A stretch of 64,000 nucleotides of DNA from Chanos chanos. Taxonomy: Eukaryota > Chordata > Actinopteri > Gonorynchiformes > Chanidae. Where the stretch lies: NCBI RefSeq assembly GCF_902362185.1, contig NC_044509.1:14625366-14689365 (forward strand), read 5' to 3'. The notes beneath the pieces are model-generated. The model searched no databases. It saw nothing but the letters and a program-made list of their open reading frames with translations, and was not told the DNA's origin. Position 1 is the stretch's first letter. Each line of letters opens with the position of its first letter. Positions 13,163 to 25,940 of the stretch are shown here, in pieces. Both the position numbers and the translations under genes were made by a program.

Positions 13163-14764
13163 TCATTCATTTTTAACTTTTTGCCGATAGCACACTTTGC
13201 AACACAGAAATTTGACTAAAGCAACTATGGCAAACACAATAACTGCCACAGCTGTCAGCAGTACAACAATCACATCCAGTGAGTGGTAGGAATACCAGGG
13301 CATCTTGTGGAATTCAGAACGCAAATGGGCAGCTCCCTTGTTTCTCATCACGTATTCGATCCAGAAGACGGCGTGATCTAGAGGTTTCATGGGCTGGTCC
13401 TTGTGCAGGCTGGACAGTTCCTGCATGTTTTCCCTATAAGAGGGATCACTCAGGAGGTCCTTCAGTGCCTTCTCGAACGTGCGACCGTTGAGTTCGGACA
13501 ACTCGAGGATTTTGGCGCCTCCTTTCTCTCTCAAACGCAGCAAATTGTCAAACTGGTCGAAGAAGAGAGGGATTCCAAGCACTGGAACTCCGTGATATAT
13601 GGCCTCTTGGACTCCGTTCGTACCGCCATGAGCCACAAACACTTTGATTTTGGAATGTCCCAAGAGGTCGTTTTGCGGCATCCAATTCACGATCATGGTA
13701 TTGTTGCCTAGCGTTGAGGGCTTGTGTCCGAGATGTCTCCAGATCACCTTTTGTGGTAAACCTGCGAACACAGCAGCAATTTCATCCGTTGTGTCCTTTG
13801 GAAGGCTGTTGACCAAAGTCCCTAAAGACATGATAATAATACCATGTTCCCCAGAACTCTCTACAAAAGCCTCTAGATCCTCAGAGAGAGGTTTGGAGGG
13901 CTTACACTGGAAGCCACCCATGTAAACAATATTCGGCATAGTAGGCCTTGGGAACTCAAATACAAAATCAGCTCTCATGAGCCAAATGTCCGCAGACTGG
14001 ATAAGCCTTACAATATCACACCCTTGGCTGAAGTATTTATCACAAAGGCGTTTGTAATGTGGTCCAACCATAAAGTGCTCCTGAAACTGTATTATGCCAT
14101 AGAAAAGTGTGTTTTTGACCCTTTGCAGGAAGCTCATTTTATCAGAAAGCCCAGATCCCGGCATAGGTATATATGATAAAGGAGATGGTGCCATTACGAG
14201 GTGTCCTTCACCACTGGTGATCCATCGAACATTCAGCACCAGTGGGAGTTTAAAATAGTGGGCCAATACCACTCCACCTGCCATGGCTGGATCGGTGAGG
14301 ACCAAGTCATACTGCTCATCTTCGAGCCTTTTGACTAGTTCTTTGCCCTGCAGAATTTGATCGATCATATTGCATTGAATGAGGTGAGCTTTGGAGATCA
14401 TCGAGAGGAAATCCTTCTGCACGTTGATGAAGGTTAGAAGGGAAGATTCTCCTCTTTGAAAATCCATAACGTTCCTCAAATACTCATCGAAAAAGTCCCC
14501 AAAGCTAGTGATTTCATCATAGACCGTGATGGATGTGTAGAGGGGCGACGTTTCCGTTATGTACCAACTCGAATTGGCTCGAATCACGGTGATTTCGTGT
14601 CCTTTAGAATGCAATTCCTCTATCAGAATTTTCATGTTGACCCAGTGACTGCCGTCTACAGGGTAAACTAGCACTTTACCGCTTTCACAGCACAAAACGG
14701 CAACAGAGACGGCCAGAAAGTATCGGACAATTCTGGAATGTCCTAACTGGAGTGGTGACCACAT
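13163..14764 (-). CDS. UDP-glucuronosyltransferase, fish UGT5-like
   Basis: A single uninterrupted 533-aa exon. UGT enzymes transfer glucuronic acid from UDP-glucuronate to small lipophilic compounds and act on the lumenal face of the ER. The N-terminus has a hydrophobic signal (FLAVSVAVLCC). It is followed by YPVDGSHWVNMK, whose His is the expected catalytic base. The UGT signature VFVAHGGTNGVQEAIYHGVP with downstream PLFFDQFDN binds the sugar nucleotide. A C-terminal membrane segment (VIVVLLTAVAVIVFAIVAL) precedes a short tail ending KVKNE, a dilysine-type ER retrieval signal. Length is typical (about 520-530 aa). A one-exon CDS is the known pattern of teleost UGT5 rather than UGT1 or UGT2. 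A strong acceptor lies just upstream of the ATG, so transcription starts further right. Confidence 0.93.
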   Translation of the reverse strand: MWSPLQLGHSRIVRYFLAVSVAVLCCESGKVLVYPVDGSHWVNMKILIEELHSKGHEITVIRANSSWYITETSPLYTSITVYDEITSFGDFFDEYLRNVMDFQRGESSLLTFINVQKDFLSMISKAHLIQCNMIDQILQGKELVKRLEDEQYDLVLTDPAMAGGVVLAHYFKLPLVLNVRWITSGEGHLVMAPSPLSYIPMPGSGLSDKMSFLQRVKNTLFYGIIQFQEHFMVGPHYKRLCDKYFSQGCDIVRLIQSADIWLMRADFVFEFPRPTMPNIVYMGGFQCKPSKPLSEDLEAFVESSGEHGIIIMSLGTLVNSLPKDTTDEIAAVFAGLPQKVIWRHLGHKPSTLGNNTMIVNWMPQNDLLGHSKIKVFVAHGGTNGVQEAIYHGVPVLGIPLFFDQFDNLLRLREKGGAKILELSELNGRTFEKALKDLLSDPSYRENMQELSSLHKDQPMKPLDHAVFWIEYVMRNKGAAHLRSEFHKMPWYSYHSLDVIVVLLTAVAVIVFAIVALVKFLCCKVCYRQKVKNE

Positions 14765-16250
14765 TATGCCAGGAAGCTGTAAAGAGAATCATATCGATTA
14801 AAGCCAGCAACCGTCTTGTAATTGTCTTGTTACTGTCTTTCAAAAACAGCCAGCCATTATACTTTTAAAATAGTCAAATAAACAACACGTGAAAACTGGC
14901 TGTTTATCAAACTCAGATGTTGAGACTTGTATAAATGACAGTCAGCAGTACTTGTTAACACGCTAGCATTATGAGATAGAGATAGAGATAGAGATAGAGA
15001 TAGAGATAGGGGGAGGGGGGGCTAGTATCAGCTAACTGAGCTTCATGAAAGAGTGAGGAGTGTTGCTACAGCGCTCGTTTCAACAACGGAGAAGAGATTT
15101 TGGATGTTGCACCAAACCTTCAGTAAGCTTTTTACCTGCATCCTGTGGTCTCTGTCTCTCATGACGAAGTTGTAGCAACCCTCCATTTCATATTCTAACG
15201 CCCCCAAATAAACAACAGTAGAGAGACATTCGTTCTGGTTGCTTTATGCTATGAAATAATCTCAAAAAAGGTTGTTAGCTACAACCCAACCATTTGTAAT
15301 GGAGCATGGGGGCTCAGAATTCTGCTACAACCCTGCACACATACATACCTTTTTGAATTAAACGTAAAGTTACAGAGCAAATCAATGAAAGACAAGGTGT
15401 TGCCAATTTTAGCTGAGCTTGTAATGAATGTCTATTGCACTGCTGATATTTGAGTAGTGCATCCAAGCACATAATTTTACTAAGCATATAGGATAGAATG
15501 GCTCTGCTATTTCAGGCTTGTCTTTATGTTGAGGCTTGTCTTTATGGTAATTGAAGCTCAACAGTCATCTTACTGAGTGATTCTTCAAGACAGGGTCAAT
15601 ATTCACCCTTTCAAACACACACACACACACACATACAAATGGACAAACATAAATAAAGACCAGGACTGTGTTAAGTTTTAAGAGATTAAACAGTGTCATG
15701 ACTTTGGTATGGGTTTCAAAGGATTTATATTAAGAAAAAATGGAAGCGATGTTATTACAATTAATCTAGTTTGGATGATTTATGAAACTAACCTGTGGCA
15801 AAAGTTTATGTTATTTGGTAAATATATAATCTATTGTTGTTGTTGTTTTTATTAGGAATGTGACTTAGTTCTTGAATGAGCAGATTTTATGTTGTGTTGA
15901 TTAGACAAGCACCTTAAATTTTTACTCTGGATACATGTCAATGTAATACATTATAGATGTATTAATCATCGGATGAAGTCACTCACTACTTGATTGGTCA
16001 TTTTATGAGATTCTTTATTACTCATACTCAAGTTGTTATTTTGATGAGTACTTTTACTTCTACTTGAGTCATTATTATTATAAAGTAACACTGAATCATA
16101 GCTACATTATTTAACATAGATTCATAGTCATAGATTATGTATTTAAACTTTTTGTAAGAGAAGCATATGAAATATTGCACAGTTTATAAAATACAATGAC
16201 AAACTCACCTTGGTTCAGCCGTGCTGCATGCAAAGCGCTCTCCACATGTG
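14765..16250 (-). other. Probable 5' intron and non-coding first exon of the UGT gene
   Basis: On the minus strand a pyrimidine-rich CTCTTTACAG acceptor sits about 15 bases before the UGT start codon. A good donor, AACCAAG|GTGAGTTT, lies at 16201-16208. A non-coding exon from 16209 to about 16250 is therefore inferred, with a 1.4-kb intron. The intron holds a (GATAGA)n tract at 14965-15008 and a (CA)n tract near 15616. The transcription start is not visible. Confidence 0.45.
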
Positions 16251-17242
16251 TACCACATTCCAAAGTATGTGGTAATCCTCCAAGCTTTTGAGTTCAAATT
16301 CCAGTTGCTACTACAAGATTGTGTACCAAGTACAACCACAGTTGATAATTAACTTGAACATATGTAATGACGTGTTGAAAACTGAAATTCATTGCTGATA
16401 TTTTGTAGTTTACTCATTTAATCATTTTAAGTGAGAAAAAAAACAGTCTCTAAATACCAGCTGGCAGTTTAGGATCTCTCCACGTGGTGAGTTGTGTGAG
16501 TTATGTAAACCACATCACAGACTGACGTCAGGGTTTTTGGTTTTTTTTTTCTTCATTTTTACATCACAGGGAGCTAAACATTTAAAAACACATGCTAAAA
16601 AGACAGGAAGTCAGAAAATGGACAGACCCCAGTCCTGCAAAAAAAAATAAAGAAGTGTGCATTACATAACAGTGACATATCTGAAAGCTTTAGTGTGTGT
16701 ATAGGTCAACCAGGAAGAGCACGTGCACATGCATATAGTCAGACTGTAAATCTGAATAAGTTAGCAGAACTTATTCACATATGTTAGTAAACACAAAAGA
16801 AAAAAAAAATATTGTAGCACACTGTTCATTACAGTCCTAATATGCTGTCTCTGAAAATCTGAAAGTTTTTGTTTCTTTGTTTGTTGTATGGTGTTTTCTC
16901 CAAAATATGTATTGATCATATGTATTAATAGCCTGGCATTACCCACCTGAACAATAAGTAGATTAAAATTTGTGAACGCTTGTCTAAGTCTTTGTTCGCA
17001 GAATAGCTTTGTCAAGATGTGGCAATAGCAAAAAAAAATGGCCTGTAGGTGTCACCATGGAGATGGGTGTTGGATTGTTTGGAAACTGTTTCGAACTTTC
17101 TGGCATAACCGCTTTGAACGTTTCAGCGTTTTACGAAGCCTCACTTCGCCCACCACTAGTTACCAGAACAGACTCTTCCAAGCTAACGCACTGTCTGTAC
17201 TTCACGTTTTTACATTTTTCTTACAAGACTTCAACCCCAAAT
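16251..17242. other. Intergenic DNA upstream of the UGT gene
   Basis: AT-rich with poly(A)/poly(T) tracts. No gene was recognised. The last 200 bp contain a phrase ending in CCCACCACTAG that resembles hAT subterminal sequence, but no complete element could be bounded. Confidence 0.4.
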
Positions 17243-18227
17243 TAGTGATGTGTCGCTCGTGAACGATTCATTCATTTTGAACTACTCTTTTGTATGGCTC
17301 GGGAGTAACAAGTCGTCTGAGTGAGTGATTCGTTCATTTTTTTTCCTAGGCCGCACATGGGCGCCACTCAAACTCAGCTTCGTTCATGAACGGGTCTTTC
17401 GGGTCTGTGTCTTCCACTCACTTGTCACAAAACCTCTGCCCAGGCTCAGTGTAGGAACAACTGATTCATTCACGACTCATAACTATGGGTCGTCAGGTCC
17501 TGAGTCTCCCGTTCACTTCTCACATGGCCGCTGCACAGGCTCAGTGTAGGAATGAATGATTCGCTCAGGACTCGTAACTATGAGTCTTTGGGTTCTGATT
17601 CTCTTGTTCACTTCTCACATGGCCGCTGCACAAGCCCAGTGTAGGAAAGACTGACTCGTTCACGAATCATCACTATGGGGCTTCAGGTCTTTCATTCATT
17701 ATTCATGTGGTTACAGCAGTAACATGACCAATGCTATTATTACTGGTGAAGAGAGCTATCTAACGTTAGCTGGATAGCTAACATTAGCTGTGTAGCTATT
17801 GAATAGATGTTTAATGTGCCTTCCTGTTGGAACCAGTTCATACACTACAGGTTGTCAATGACCCGGTAAGCTAAAGTGAATAGCTATCATAGAATGATAA
17901 TTTTTTTATTGATATGCGGCACGCTCTCATATGGGCAAATTAAGTAATCAATCATTTCAACTGAATAACTCAGTAGGCTATGGGCCAAAAGGTTGCTTAA
18001 GAGCTTAACAAAAGTGAATTTGTCTACTATACTTTACCAAGTGAAGCAAACCATGTTGCTTTTAGTGTTTGAGAACCGTCTTTCTGTCACCACTCAGATG
18101 ACAGCTACAGTGCCACACTAGTCCCACAGAACAAAATGAAGGAAAGACTTGAAAAAAGATTCGCTCTTTTTACTGAACGAGATTCAAAGATCTGAGTCAG
18201 TAAAAAGACCTGAACTTTCCATCACTA
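17243..18227. mobile_element. Non-autonomous hAT-type DNA transposon, 985 bp
   Basis: The element is flanked by a perfect 8-bp target duplication CCCCAAAT at 17235-17242 and 18228-18235. Its ends are short inverted repeats: TAGTGATG at 17243 and CATCACTA ending at 18227. Eight-base duplications and TAGTGATG-like termini are typical of hAT elements. There is no transposase frame. Inside are three direct repeats spaced 95 bp apart, marked by CAGGCTCAGTGTAGGAA-like phrases at about 17441, 17536 and 17631. Subterminal runs are rich in GTTCATGAACG and GATTCGTTCA motifs, possibly transposase-binding sites. The perfect duplication suggests a fairly recent insertion. Confidence 0.88.
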
Positions 18228-18235
18228 CCCCAAAT

Positions 18236-19408
18236 CAGGTCACTGTCGCTGTGAGCAAGCAGCATGCTTCAGTGACATACATACCAAGATCACTCTGAGA
18301 AATTGCTCACTACCTAAGGGCAATCAGTGACTGATGCTAGAAGGTGGCACACATGCAATAATCTAACTTGAGGGCGTTCAGTCATTATCTCACAAACACT
18401 GCACCTAATGCAAAATAGTTGTAATGATAACTGTAGTGACCATTATCTTTTCTAAAAAATCTTTTCCATTGCTGTAGAAAGTTCCATTGGTCAAATGTAA
18501 ACAGAGGTGCCCCATAATGCACTGCCGTGCTGACATCAGACGTTGGAATTCCAAAATTTTAAATTATAGCGACTTAATAATCTGGATTTCATATTACTTA
18601 ATCCAGAAGTGATTTGAAATTAATCAAGAGTTTTTAGTTTGCACAACTCAAAACTGGATTGCGTGTTATAACAACTCAAAAATTTGAAGTCAGTACAATT
18701 TATAAGAACATTTTAACTTTACAAAACTTCATAGAATTATGTTTTTTGAACATTCAGGTTTATGGTTCAGACCCCTGGCTGGTTTGAATCTCACAGGACT
18801 CTCAGGAAGGCATTGCATGCTGACATGTGATTCTCATCACTTCGTCCAGTAAATATGCTTTGTGCTACAGTACTCTCACTACCTGTCCTCTTTAGGAATG
18901 TCCAAGGTGATGAGTATAACATTCAGTGTGAAACTATCACTGTTACAGAACTTCACATACATGCTGAAGATGCAAGCACTACTACCTGCCCCTTTTATTT
19001 GTTTTTGAAATATTATATAAACAATCATTTTTAATATTATGAAATGGTCAAATACACAGTTGCTCATTTCTCGAAATGTCTTTCTTTTGCACTATCTGTA
19101 TGTGAATAAACCATGAGTATTTAGTTTTTCAGGGTTTTTTTCTCAAATGTGATATCACAGAAATCCCAATGTGTAGGTTATTATATATGATGCTAACTTA
19201 GTGGAGTTTGTGTGTTGGTATCAAACTCATCTCCCGTGTAAAGTAACCCCCACTCACACACATAGACCATTCACTAATTTATTAACAAAACAAACGGAAC
19301 TACTTTGTGAGTCATAATAAAGTTCAATGGGGTATTCAGCTCTCCTCAGACTTAATAAACAGGACTTTTCTCTCCATGTGCAGGACAGCGAAAGACGCCC
19401 ATGATCTC
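18236..19408. other. Intergenic DNA between the hAT and Rex3 insertions
   Basis: No gene, RNA or repeat family was recognised. The only sizeable open frame, minus strand at 18879-19067, shows no domain. Confidence 0.5.
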
Positions 19409-19422
19409 AGTATGAATAAAGT

Positions 19423-22400
19423 CCATCCATCCATCCATTTTCTCCCGCTTATCCGGGACCGGGTCGCGGTGGCAGCAGGCTGAGGAGGGTCGCCCAGACA
19501 TCCCTTTCCCCGGCTACATCCACCAGCTCCTCCTGGGGGATCCCAAGGCGTTCCCAGGCCAGCCGAGATATATATTTCTCCCAACGTGTCCTGGGTCTTC
19601 CCCGGGGTCTCCTCCCAGTTGGTCGCGCCCGGAACACCTCCATAGGGAGGCGCCCAGGAGGCATCCTGACGAGATGCCCGAACCACCTCAACTGACTCCT
19701 TTCAATGCGGAGGAGCAGCGGCTCTACTCCAAGCCCCTCCCGGGTGTCCGAGCTCCTCACCCTATCCCTAAGGGTGCGCCCAGCCACCCTGCGGAGGAAG
19801 CTCATTTCCGCCGCTTGTATCCGCGATCTCATTCTTTCGGTCACTACCCAGAGTTCGTGACCATAGGTGAGGGTTGGAACAAAGATCGACTGGTAAATTG
19901 AGAGCCTTGCCTTCTGACTCAGCTCCTTCTTCACCACGACGGTCCGGTACAACGACCGCATGACTGCCGCCGCCGCCCCGATCCGTCTGTCGATCTCCCG
20001 CTCCATTTTACCCTCACTCGTGAACAAGACCCCAAGATACTTGAACTCCTCCACCTGAGGCAGGAACTCAGTCCCAACTCGGAGGGGGCAAGCCACCTTT
20101 TTCCGGCATAGGACCATGGCCTCGGACTTGGAGGTGCTGATCCTCATCCCGACCGCTTCACACTCGGCTGCAAACCGCCCCAATGTGTGCTGGAGGTCAC
20201 AGTTTGATGAGGCCAACAGAACCACATCATCTGCAAAAAGCAGAGATGCAATCCTAAGGCCACCATACTGGACACCCTCCTCACCCCGACTGCGCCTTGA
20301 GATCCTGTCCATGAAAATTAAGAACAAGATCGGAGACAAGGTACAGCCCTGGCGGAGTCCAACACTCACCGGGAATGAGCTTGACTTTGTGCCGAGAATA
20401 CGGACACAGCTCTCACTGCGGCTGTACAGGGACCGAATGGCTCGCAGCAGCGAACCCGGCACCCCATACTCCCGCAGTACCCCCCACAGGACACCCCGGG
20501 GGACACGATCGTAAGCCTTCTCCAGGTCCACAAAACACATGTAGACTGGATTGGCAAATTCCCATGATCCCTCCAGTATCCGTGCGAGGGTGAACAGCTG
20601 GTCCGTTGTTCCACGGCCAGGACGGAATCCACATTGTTCCTCCTGTATCCGAGGTTCGACAATCGGCCGCAGTCTCCTTTCCAATACCCTAGAGTAGGCT
20701 TTCCCAGGGAGGCTGAGTAGTGTGATACCCCGATAGTTGGAGCACACTCTCCGGTCCCCTTTTTTAAAAATGGGGACCACCACCCCCGTCTGCCACTCCA
20801 CAGGCACTGTCCCTGACTCCCACGCGACGTTGAAGAGGCGTGTCAGCCATGACAGCCCAACAACATCCAAAGCCTTCAGCATTTCAGGGCGGATCTCATC
20901 CACCCCTGGCGCCTTGCCACTGTGGAGTTTTCTAACTGCCTCAGTGACCTCTGCCAGAGAGATGGGTGACGACCCTCCTGATTCTTCTGGCCCTGCCTCC
21001 TCTATGGAGGGCGTGTCAGTCGGATTTAGGAGCTCCTCAAAGTGTTCCTTCCACCGTCCGACCACATCCTCAGTTGAGGTCAGGACCTCCCCGTCCCTGC
21101 TGAGAACAGCCTGGACGAGGCCCTGCCTGCCCTTCCTGAGTCGCCTGATGGTTTGCCAGAACCTCTTTGAGGCCAACCGAAAGTCCTTTTCCATGGCCTC
21201 CCCAAACTCCTCCCATACCCGAGTTTTTGCTTCCATGACAGCCGTTGCTGCTGCCCTTTTGGCATGCCGGTACCCCTCAGCCAATTCCGGAGTCCCCCGT
21301 GCTAGCCAAGCCCGGAAGGCCTCCTTCTTCAGCCTGACGGCTTCCCTCACCGGTGGCGTCCACCACCGGGTCCTTGGGTTGCCGCCACGACAGGCACCAA
21401 CGACCGTCTGGCCACAGCTCAATGCTGCCGCTTCAACAATGGAGGCTCTGAACAGGGTCCATTCAGACTCCATGTCCCCAGCCTCCCTCGGGATCAGGGA
21501 GAAGCTCCGCCGGAGGTGTGAGTTGAAGATCTTCCGCACAGGGTCCTCAGCCAGCCGTTCCCAGTTCACCCTCACTATGCGCTTGGGTTTACCAGGTCTG
21601 TCTGGCAGCCTCCCCCGCCATCTGATCCAACTCACCACCAGGTGGTGATCAGTTGACAGCTCTGCCCCTCTCTTCACCCGAGTGTCCAGCACATACGGCC
21701 GCAGGTCTGATGAGACAACTACAAAGTCGATCATCGACCGTTGGCCTAAGGAGCTCTGGTACCAGGTACACTTATGAGCTACCTTATGCTCGAACATGGT
21801 GTTTGTTATGGACAATCCATGACTCGCACAGAAGTCCAATAACAAAGCACCACTCGGGTTCAGATCAGGTAGGCCGTTCCTCCCAATCACTCCCCTCCAA
21901 GTCTCTCCATCATTGCCAACGTGAGCATTGAAGTCTCCCAGTAGAACTACAGAGTCCCCAGATGGTGTCTTCACTAGGACACTTTCCAGTGTATCTAGGA
22001 AGGCTGGGTACTCTGAGCTGCCGTTCGGCGCGTACGCCGTCACGACAGTCAGAGATTTCCCCCCTGCAACCCGAAGGCGCAGTGAGGCAACCCTTTCGTT
22101 CACCGGGACAAACTCCACCACGGCGGCGCTCAGTCGGGGGCTAACAAGTAACCCCACACCTGCCCGCCGCCTCTCGCCCCAGGCAACTCCAGAGAAGGAC
22201 AGAGTCCAGCCCCCATCCAGGAGTTTGGTTCCAGAGCCAAGACTGTGCGTAGAAGTGAGCCCAACTATATCTAGTTGGTATCGCTCCACCTCCCGCACAA
22301 GTTCCGGCTCCTTCCCCCCCAGAGAGGTGACATTCCACGTACCAAAAGCCAGTTTCTGCACCGTAAGTCCAGTCCGCTGGGGCCCTCGCCCCATCCTGCC

Positions 22401-22459
22401 ACCCGTGTGGCATCGCACCCGGCCCCTATTTCTCCCCTCGCAGGTGGTGGGCCCACGAG
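19423..22459 (-). mobile_element. Rex3 LINE (RTE clade), one insertion
   Basis: A 14-bp direct duplication AGTATGAATAAAGT flanks the element at 19409-19422 and 22460-22473. The 3' end on the minus strand is a short UTR of about 26 bases running into a (GATG)n tail, the known Rex3 signature. The sequence at 20776-20795 is identical to the reverse complement of the standard fish Rex3 PCR primer as I remember it, and 20331-20351 closely matches its partner. Both ORF domains, endonuclease and reverse transcriptase, are present without interruption. Family full length is about 3 kb or slightly more, so the 5' end may be slightly truncated. Confidence 0.93.
19449..22459 (-). CDS. Rex3 endonuclease-reverse transcriptase polyprotein
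   Basis: An open frame of about 1,000 codons with no stop runs from the element's 5' end to TAA at 19449-19451. The first internal Met is at 22392-22394 (GGRMGRGP). By chance the frame also stays open into upstream host DNA. Domains in order are an apurinic-type endonuclease ([31 protein letters not shown]), a reverse transcriptase ([29 protein letters not shown], the catalytic [10 protein letters not shown]) and a C-terminal region with [19 protein letters not shown] and [11 protein letters not shown]. The protein nicks target DNA and reverse-transcribes the element RNA at the nick. Key residues look intact. Expression cannot be judged from sequence. Confidence 0.9.
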
Positions 22460-22473
22460 AGTATGAATAAAGT

Positions 22474-24971
22474 ACGCAGTGGAATTCTTTAACGATAAAA
22501 ATGAGGAATAACTGCATGAAAGATGGTAATTGTGTGTAGCGGCTACGGTTTGGTTGACCAAGTCTGTTTCTCGATGACATCACAATAGAGTATGTACTGC
22601 TAAGGAGTCTAATGTGATCTCCTTTTAGCAGATCAACTGGAAGAATGATCAAACTGTGGTAGACTTACAGTTTCACAAAATGTGTCAAAACATTGGCTGC
22701 AAAATATGCTTGACGTGACTAAATGGATTTTGTAGACTGTAGGTTCTGGCACTCACATAAGGATGGTAGAATTTAGATACTGTCTTTCATGAAACAGTTG
22801 CCAGCAACTGTCCAACAGGCAAATAACTGGAAAATATAAGGTGACTCCCAGAAAAACACAGCCAGGGAAATGTCCTCCAAACTGGAAACTCGCTTGTGTG
22901 GGTCCTATGCCACCTCTGATTTGACAACGTAATTAGCTCGCAGTGGTGGCAACAATGAATCATGGCACTTGGCCTGTCTGCGTTAACTCAAGGTGAAAAG
23001 GAGAGTCCTCTGTGCAGGTGAGAAGCAACTGCAGTTTCATCATAGCAAGGTCATCTGAAGTAACTGCTGTCCACGAGCAAAGAATTTTTAGTCCCAAGCG
23101 AGAAGTCTTGTGGTAGTGACTGTGGCATCACGGTTTAGATTTTACAGATTATGTTTCGGCACATGTGTGTGCCAAATAGCCAGGGAAACAAGCACATCGA
23201 ACTGACTCTGGGGACTGGACTCTCGCCTTAGCCCACCAAGTGTCCATTTTCCCCCTCACTGAAACAGTGGCAGACCACAGTCCTTATCAACATGGGGTGT
23301 TGCTTATAGAGTTTGGGCTCTGGGTTCAAAGTCCTGGTTGCAGAGTTGCGGGTGGTTTAGAAAAATAACTAAATAGGACTGAACAGGCATAAAGTTTAGA
23401 TTGTTAAAACACTAAAAAAAAAAAAAAAAATTTAAACAGCTCATGAAAACTAATCAAATTTGATCCATTCACATGACTGTTAAATTTGGTAACATAGATT
23501 TGGTAACAGCTTCAGTTTTTGCAGAGAAAAAATGTGCTTTGTGATTTTGTTATTATGACTGATGCATGGTACCTTAGTGTGTGTTTTCAGGTAAAAGGCA
23601 ACACGTGACAGTGTTTCAACTCTCTGTCTTCAATTTGGTAAATCCTTTCAGATTGTGAAACATGGTGAGTTATGGAGTCTTGTGTTTTCTCCCCCATAAA
23701 GCAGAAGCTGAAATGATGTGAACTTTATCAAAATAGCAGAGAAGAAGTTGAAAGACTCTGTCTGCATGCAGGTGACAGGGTTTTTTTTTTTTTTTTCATC
23801 TGTGTCGTCATTGTTCTCCTTTCTATGTCAGAACCATTTCAGGATCAGATTGGCTGTTATCTGAATTGTAATTGGTGATGAAACGAAAACAAATATGAAT
23901 AAAGATATGAAAGTCCAAACAGCGACAAATTTACCTATTTACAAAATTTACAAATTTATTTCTTTCTTTCTCAGAAAAGGTAGTCTCTGCTCAGCACCAT
24001 AAATGGCAGAGAGTGTGAAAAGACAGATATAGAACTGTTTCCTTTCAAAGTTACTGCCAGAGTAACACGTATAACCACACACACACACACACACACCCTC
24101 CCCCCCAGGACTGTTAAATGGTCTCTCTCTCTCTCTCCCTCTCTCTCATAGACACCCAGTCACTCTATTGGAAGTGCACTGGCCACTTTTTACTTTACAG
24201 AGTATTTATCTCACTTGTTTTTAATATCTGACTTTTTATTGTCCTTTTTTAGCTGAGGATATGCCTGGAACCAACACATTTCAGTGTCATGACACTGCTC
24301 TGCTGCCGTTATTGTACATATGACAAATAAAACTCGAAACTTCAAACTTGAAAACAACAGAGAGCTTTTAGTGCTTTTAAAACACAGCAGACGACCGCTA
24401 GACTCTTTATACAGTCTGAGAGCCTCTTTTCACCTGCCCAACCGTTCGATCAGTATCCTGTGTGGGGCCAGTCCTGCTCTCCTCAAAACACAACAGTGCA
24501 CTCTACTGGGACAAAACATGACCTACATGGTGCAGGATCTTCATAATCTTTATCTTCATTCCTCCCGACGGTACCAACACTACAGCTAAGTCTGAAGGTA
24601 TTGATAACTCGTGTCACAATAAAGATGTCGGGGGTGGGGTGGGGATGGGGGGTGTTAAATTCTGTCAACCAGTAGATCTTTAAATCTTTAGTTCAGTAAG
24701 CAAGCCTGTTTCGGAGGTGGGGGGGCGGGGGGGGGTGGTGGTGTAAGTTTGCTTCTCTTGTGGTTTTTTTTTATGTTTATTCTGTTTTTGTTCTTATTTT
24801 GTTCTTTTCTGTCTCTTTTTTCTTTTTTTTCAGTGAGCACTCTGCCACAACAAAAGTAATTAAAACAAAAAAATAATCCAACTTCATTTTGTCCTGAAAT
24901 GTTTATTTTCGTCTTAGAAAATTAACTCTTAGACACTAATGCAGTTTGGCTGTTGAAAGCAAAAGCAACAA

Positions 24972-25026
<55 letters not shown>

Positions 25027-25940
25027 GTGCTGAAACAGATAAGCATTTTTTAAGACAAAAATAAGCTACTGAACACAGGATGAGTTGGTTCTTTGAGCTG
25101 AGAGTCACTCCATGAGTTCTCTGTGCATAGGCTAGTAGCATGCACAGAATGTTATCTGCCTGAATACATATGTTTTCACATATTCAGATATTTTAGAATG
25201 TTGTGTCTATTTCAGACCAGAAAGCACACAGCATCTGCAGGACCATGTGAAAGCCCAGCCGTTCCAAATTATATAGTTTCCAAATATCAGCCAAACAGCT
25301 TTCCACAAGTCAGACTGAATCGTGGTTCTTGTCTATGCTATCACAGCTTAGTTGGTTTGGGGAAAAAAAATTAAAAAAAAAAAAAGACTTCTGGGCGCAG
25401 GATAAAATGATCCTTTGAGACTGAGTGTCAGTACATCGTATTCTGAATTCTTCGTATTTTTGAAAAACACTTTACATAACTCAGTATAACTTAATTTCCA
25501 TGCATTTCCTCAATGTTCTTTTCTTTTCACACCTGTTTTTTTTTTTAATTCTAAGTACGCAAGTATGTAGTCCATATTTGGAACTTGAAAAATGCTGCAC
25601 TAAAAATAAAATTACTCTGTTGTTGTATCCACCTTAGTGACTGAAACATTTTGTTGTGGTTGCGAGTATATCTTTTAATTATGTGTGATGATATTTTTTT
25701 TAATGAGATGACATTTTTCATACAACATTTATAAACCACAGTCGTGTCTTGATAGACGGACATAAAAGTAAAAACATCGCTCTGTTTTCGTGATAGTTTG
25801 TCTCAGTATTTGTCTAACATCTGATGTGCATTTGTTCATTACTTCCACTTTTTGCATTTTCGCCGTTTGAAACCATGGCTCAGCCCATTACTGTCCAGCT
25901 AACTGGAATAGAAAACTTTCAGTTTTCCGCTCTGTAAGGA
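22474..25940. other. Intergenic DNA upstream of supt20h
   Basis: No gene was recognised in about 3.5 kb. Contents include poly(A) near 23412, (CA)n at about 24077-24095, (CT)n at about 24121-24148, a retroposon-like 3' end at about 24230-24345, a G-rich run at about 24713-24740, and (TA)n at about 24976-25016. Bases 22575-22650 share a short inverted repeat with 33970-34045. Confidence 0.5.
24230..24345 (+). repeat. Retroposon-like 3' end
   Basis: A phrase with TTTATTGTCC, GTACATATGACAAATAAA and an ACTTCAAACTTGAA-type tail resembles the polyadenylated 3' ends of fish LINEs. Family not determined; left boundary uncertain. Confidence 0.35.

Noticed and set aside
13279-13925. Plus-strand frames over the UGT exon
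   Set aside because: They are antisense shadows of the 533-aa UGT frame and show no domains.
20737-21648. 303-aa plus-strand frame
   Set aside because: It is the antisense shadow of the Rex3 reading frame.
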